A stretch of DNA of 64,000 nt. It comes from Alphaproteobacteria bacterium. Lineage in GTDB: Bacteria > Pseudomonadota > Alphaproteobacteria > Puniceispirillales > Puniceispirillaceae. Below the pieces are notes generated by a model that was given only the letters and a program-made list of their open reading frames with translations, searched no databases and was not told the origin of the DNA. The stretch covers positions 124,001-188,000 of the forward strand of contig JADHLI010000002.1 in assembly GCA_016780775.1 (NCBI GenBank), written 5' to 3'. A program made the position numbers and the translations under genes. Within the stretch, counting starts at the first letter, position 1, and each line of letters begins with the position of its first letter. Below, one piece after another: positions 62,961 through 64,000 of this stretch.

Positions 62961-64000
62961 GCGCTTTCAACCTTCCCAAGTGCCTGTTCAAACAGGCTGA
63001 CCGTGCGGTCAATATTCATCAGCTTATCCAAACCGAATAGGCCAACGCGGAAGGACATATATTCTTCGCCCTCCCCAACTTGCAACGGCACGCCAGCTGC
63101 GATTTGAACACCTTGCTGCATGAATTTTTTGCCCGATTTCATATCCGCATCATCCGTAAAACTGACAATGACAGATGGGGCTTGAAACCCGTCTGCTGCT
63201 ACTGAGGCAAAACCATGTGCCTGCATCAGCGCGCGCATGCGCTTGCCCAGCTCAATTTGCGCTTGGCGCGCATTCTCAAACCCAAACTCACGCGTTTCTG
63301 CTATCGCATCACGGAAGGTTACTAACCCGTCGGTAGGCATGGTTGCATGATAAGCATGCCCGCCATTCTCATAAGCCTGCATGATGGCATGCCATTTCGC
63401 CACATCACACACATAAGAGGAGCTGTTTGTGTCTGCAAGCTTGGCCACTGCCCGGCTACCCAGCATCACCACACCTGCACATGGGGTAGAGGTCCAACCC
63501 TTTTGCGGGGCCGTCAATAATACATCCACACCAAGACCAGCCATATCTACAAACAAGGCCCCAGAAGCTACACAATCTAATACAAAAAGCGCACCTACCT
63601 CATGCGCTGCATCGGCAACGGCTTTGATATAGTCATCTGGCAAAAGCATACCAGCAGAGGTTTCAACATGGGGCGCACAAACCAGACCCGGATTGAAAGC
63701 TTTAATCTCGGCAATGACTTGCTCAACAGGTGCAGGCGCGAAAGGCTGATAGCTGTTTGTACCAGCACTGGCACTATTTTGATGGGCGCACATGACCTTT
63801 GTTTGTTTGGCAAAGCCGCCTTTTTCAAAAATCTCAGACCAGCGGAAACTGAACCAACCATTGCGCACAACAAGACAATCTTCACCACCGCCAAATTGCC
63901 GCGCAATCGCTTCCATACCAAAAGTGCCACCACCAGGCACCAAAACGGTTGCCTCAGCTTTATAGGCTTCTTTCAGCCCAGCAGAGATATCACGCATAAC
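62957..64000 (-). CDS. Class V aminotransferase, N-terminus beyond window
   Basis: The frame is open to the window edge (the codon before the internal ATG at 63997 is GTT), so the gene is truncated. The visible 347 residues are a fold type I PLP enzyme of the alanine-glyoxylate/serine-glyoxylate type: TVLVPGGGTFGMEAIARQFG, ALFVLDCVASGALFVDMAGL then GVDVLLTAPQKGWTSTPCAG with the PLP Lys in APQKGW, and GEEYMSFRVGLFGLDKLMNI. The exact amino donor and acceptor cannot be named. It converges on the hisI/zinc-ribbon pair. Confidence 0.85.
   Translation of the reverse strand, partial: VMRDISAGLKEAYKAEATVLVPGGGTFGMEAIARQFGGGEDCLVVRNGWFSFRWSEIFEKGGFAKQTKVMCAHQNSASAGTNSYQPFAPAPVEQVIAEIKAFNPGLVCAPHVETSAGMLLPDDYIKAVADAAHEVGALFVLDCVASGALFVDMAGLGVDVLLTAPQKGWTSTPCAGVVMLGSRAVAKLADTNSSSYVCDVAKWHAIMQAYENGGHAYHATMPTDGLVTFRDAIAETREFGFENARQAQIELGKRMRALMQAHGFASVAADGFQAPSVIVSFTDDADMKSGKKFMQQGVQIAAGVPLQVGEGEEYMSFRVGLFGLDKLMNIDRTVSLFEQALGKVESA

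Overview
The window reads as chromosomal DNA of a free-living aerobic alphaproteobacterium of moderate GC. The evidence is gene order and family membership: rpoD-dnaG next to a GatB/YqeY gene and a divergent carAB; ilvE divergent from a petP/petR-type MarR-OmpR pair; lgt-midA-pgeF; rplY-pth-ychF; petABC; and the DUF1285-NUDIX-cca set. The repertoire (carnitine-to-betaine genes, glycerate kinase, lactate-type dehydrogenase, cytochrome bc1, oxygen-dependent HemF) would suit a marine SAR116-like lineage. That placement is an inference; there is no rRNA to test it. No insertion sequence, prophage, CRISPR array or rRNA was seen.

Layout. 1-0.96 kb: gene tail, decayed PPOx-family pseudogene, an inverted-repeat element and a CAU tRNA. 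1.1-5.4 kb: rpoD, dnaG, gatB/yqey (minus). 5.7-10.8 kb: carA, carB, greA. 10.9-13.7 kb: Lrp/AsnC regulator, ELM1-like protein, MsrP. 13.9-19.5 kb: the most accessory stretch, with two related membrane pentapeptide-repeat proteins, a NERD-domain protein and a frameshifted hicA plus hicB, wrapped around a housekeeping aspartate aminotransferase. 19.6-29.9 kb: uvrB, uvrC, pgsA, ilvE, petP/petR and a sensor kinase. 29.9-40 kb: csaA, proC, ubiK, lgt, midA, pgeF, prs, rplY, pth, ychF. 40.1-46.5 kb: petABC, hemF, cca, DUF6111, NUDIX, DUF1285. 46.7-52.2 kb: an unrecognised protein, ArsR, TauE/SafE plus TIGR02186, UspA, cyclophilin, RarD. 52.2-56.1 kb: glycerate kinase, ferredoxin-reductase-like flavoprotein, FMN 2-hydroxyacid dehydrogenase. 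56.1-59.6 kb: moaE-moaD-moeA-mobB-moaA. 59.7-62.2 kb: two genes sufficient in principle for carnitine to glycine betaine. The end holds hisI, a small zinc-ribbon protein and a class V aminotransferase cut by the window edge.

Links between genes. The Moco operon could supply MsrP. The petP/petR-type regulators and petABC occur 13 kb apart, whereas in Rhodobacter capsulatus petP, petR and petABC are clustered. The carnitine fusion enzyme and its BKACE partner form one route.

The strongest leads are in 13.9-19.5 kb. hicA is split exactly at a canonical -1 slippery heptamer (GGGAAAA). The second pentapeptide gene has lost its last ~59 codons to a one-base change, because the lost tail is still readable and aligns to the end of its paralogue. 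Smaller leads are a decayed PPOx gene, a 22-residue membrane peptide, a strong hairpin before rplY, paired tandem duplications at the stop codons of two converging genes, and a probably leaderless moaA.
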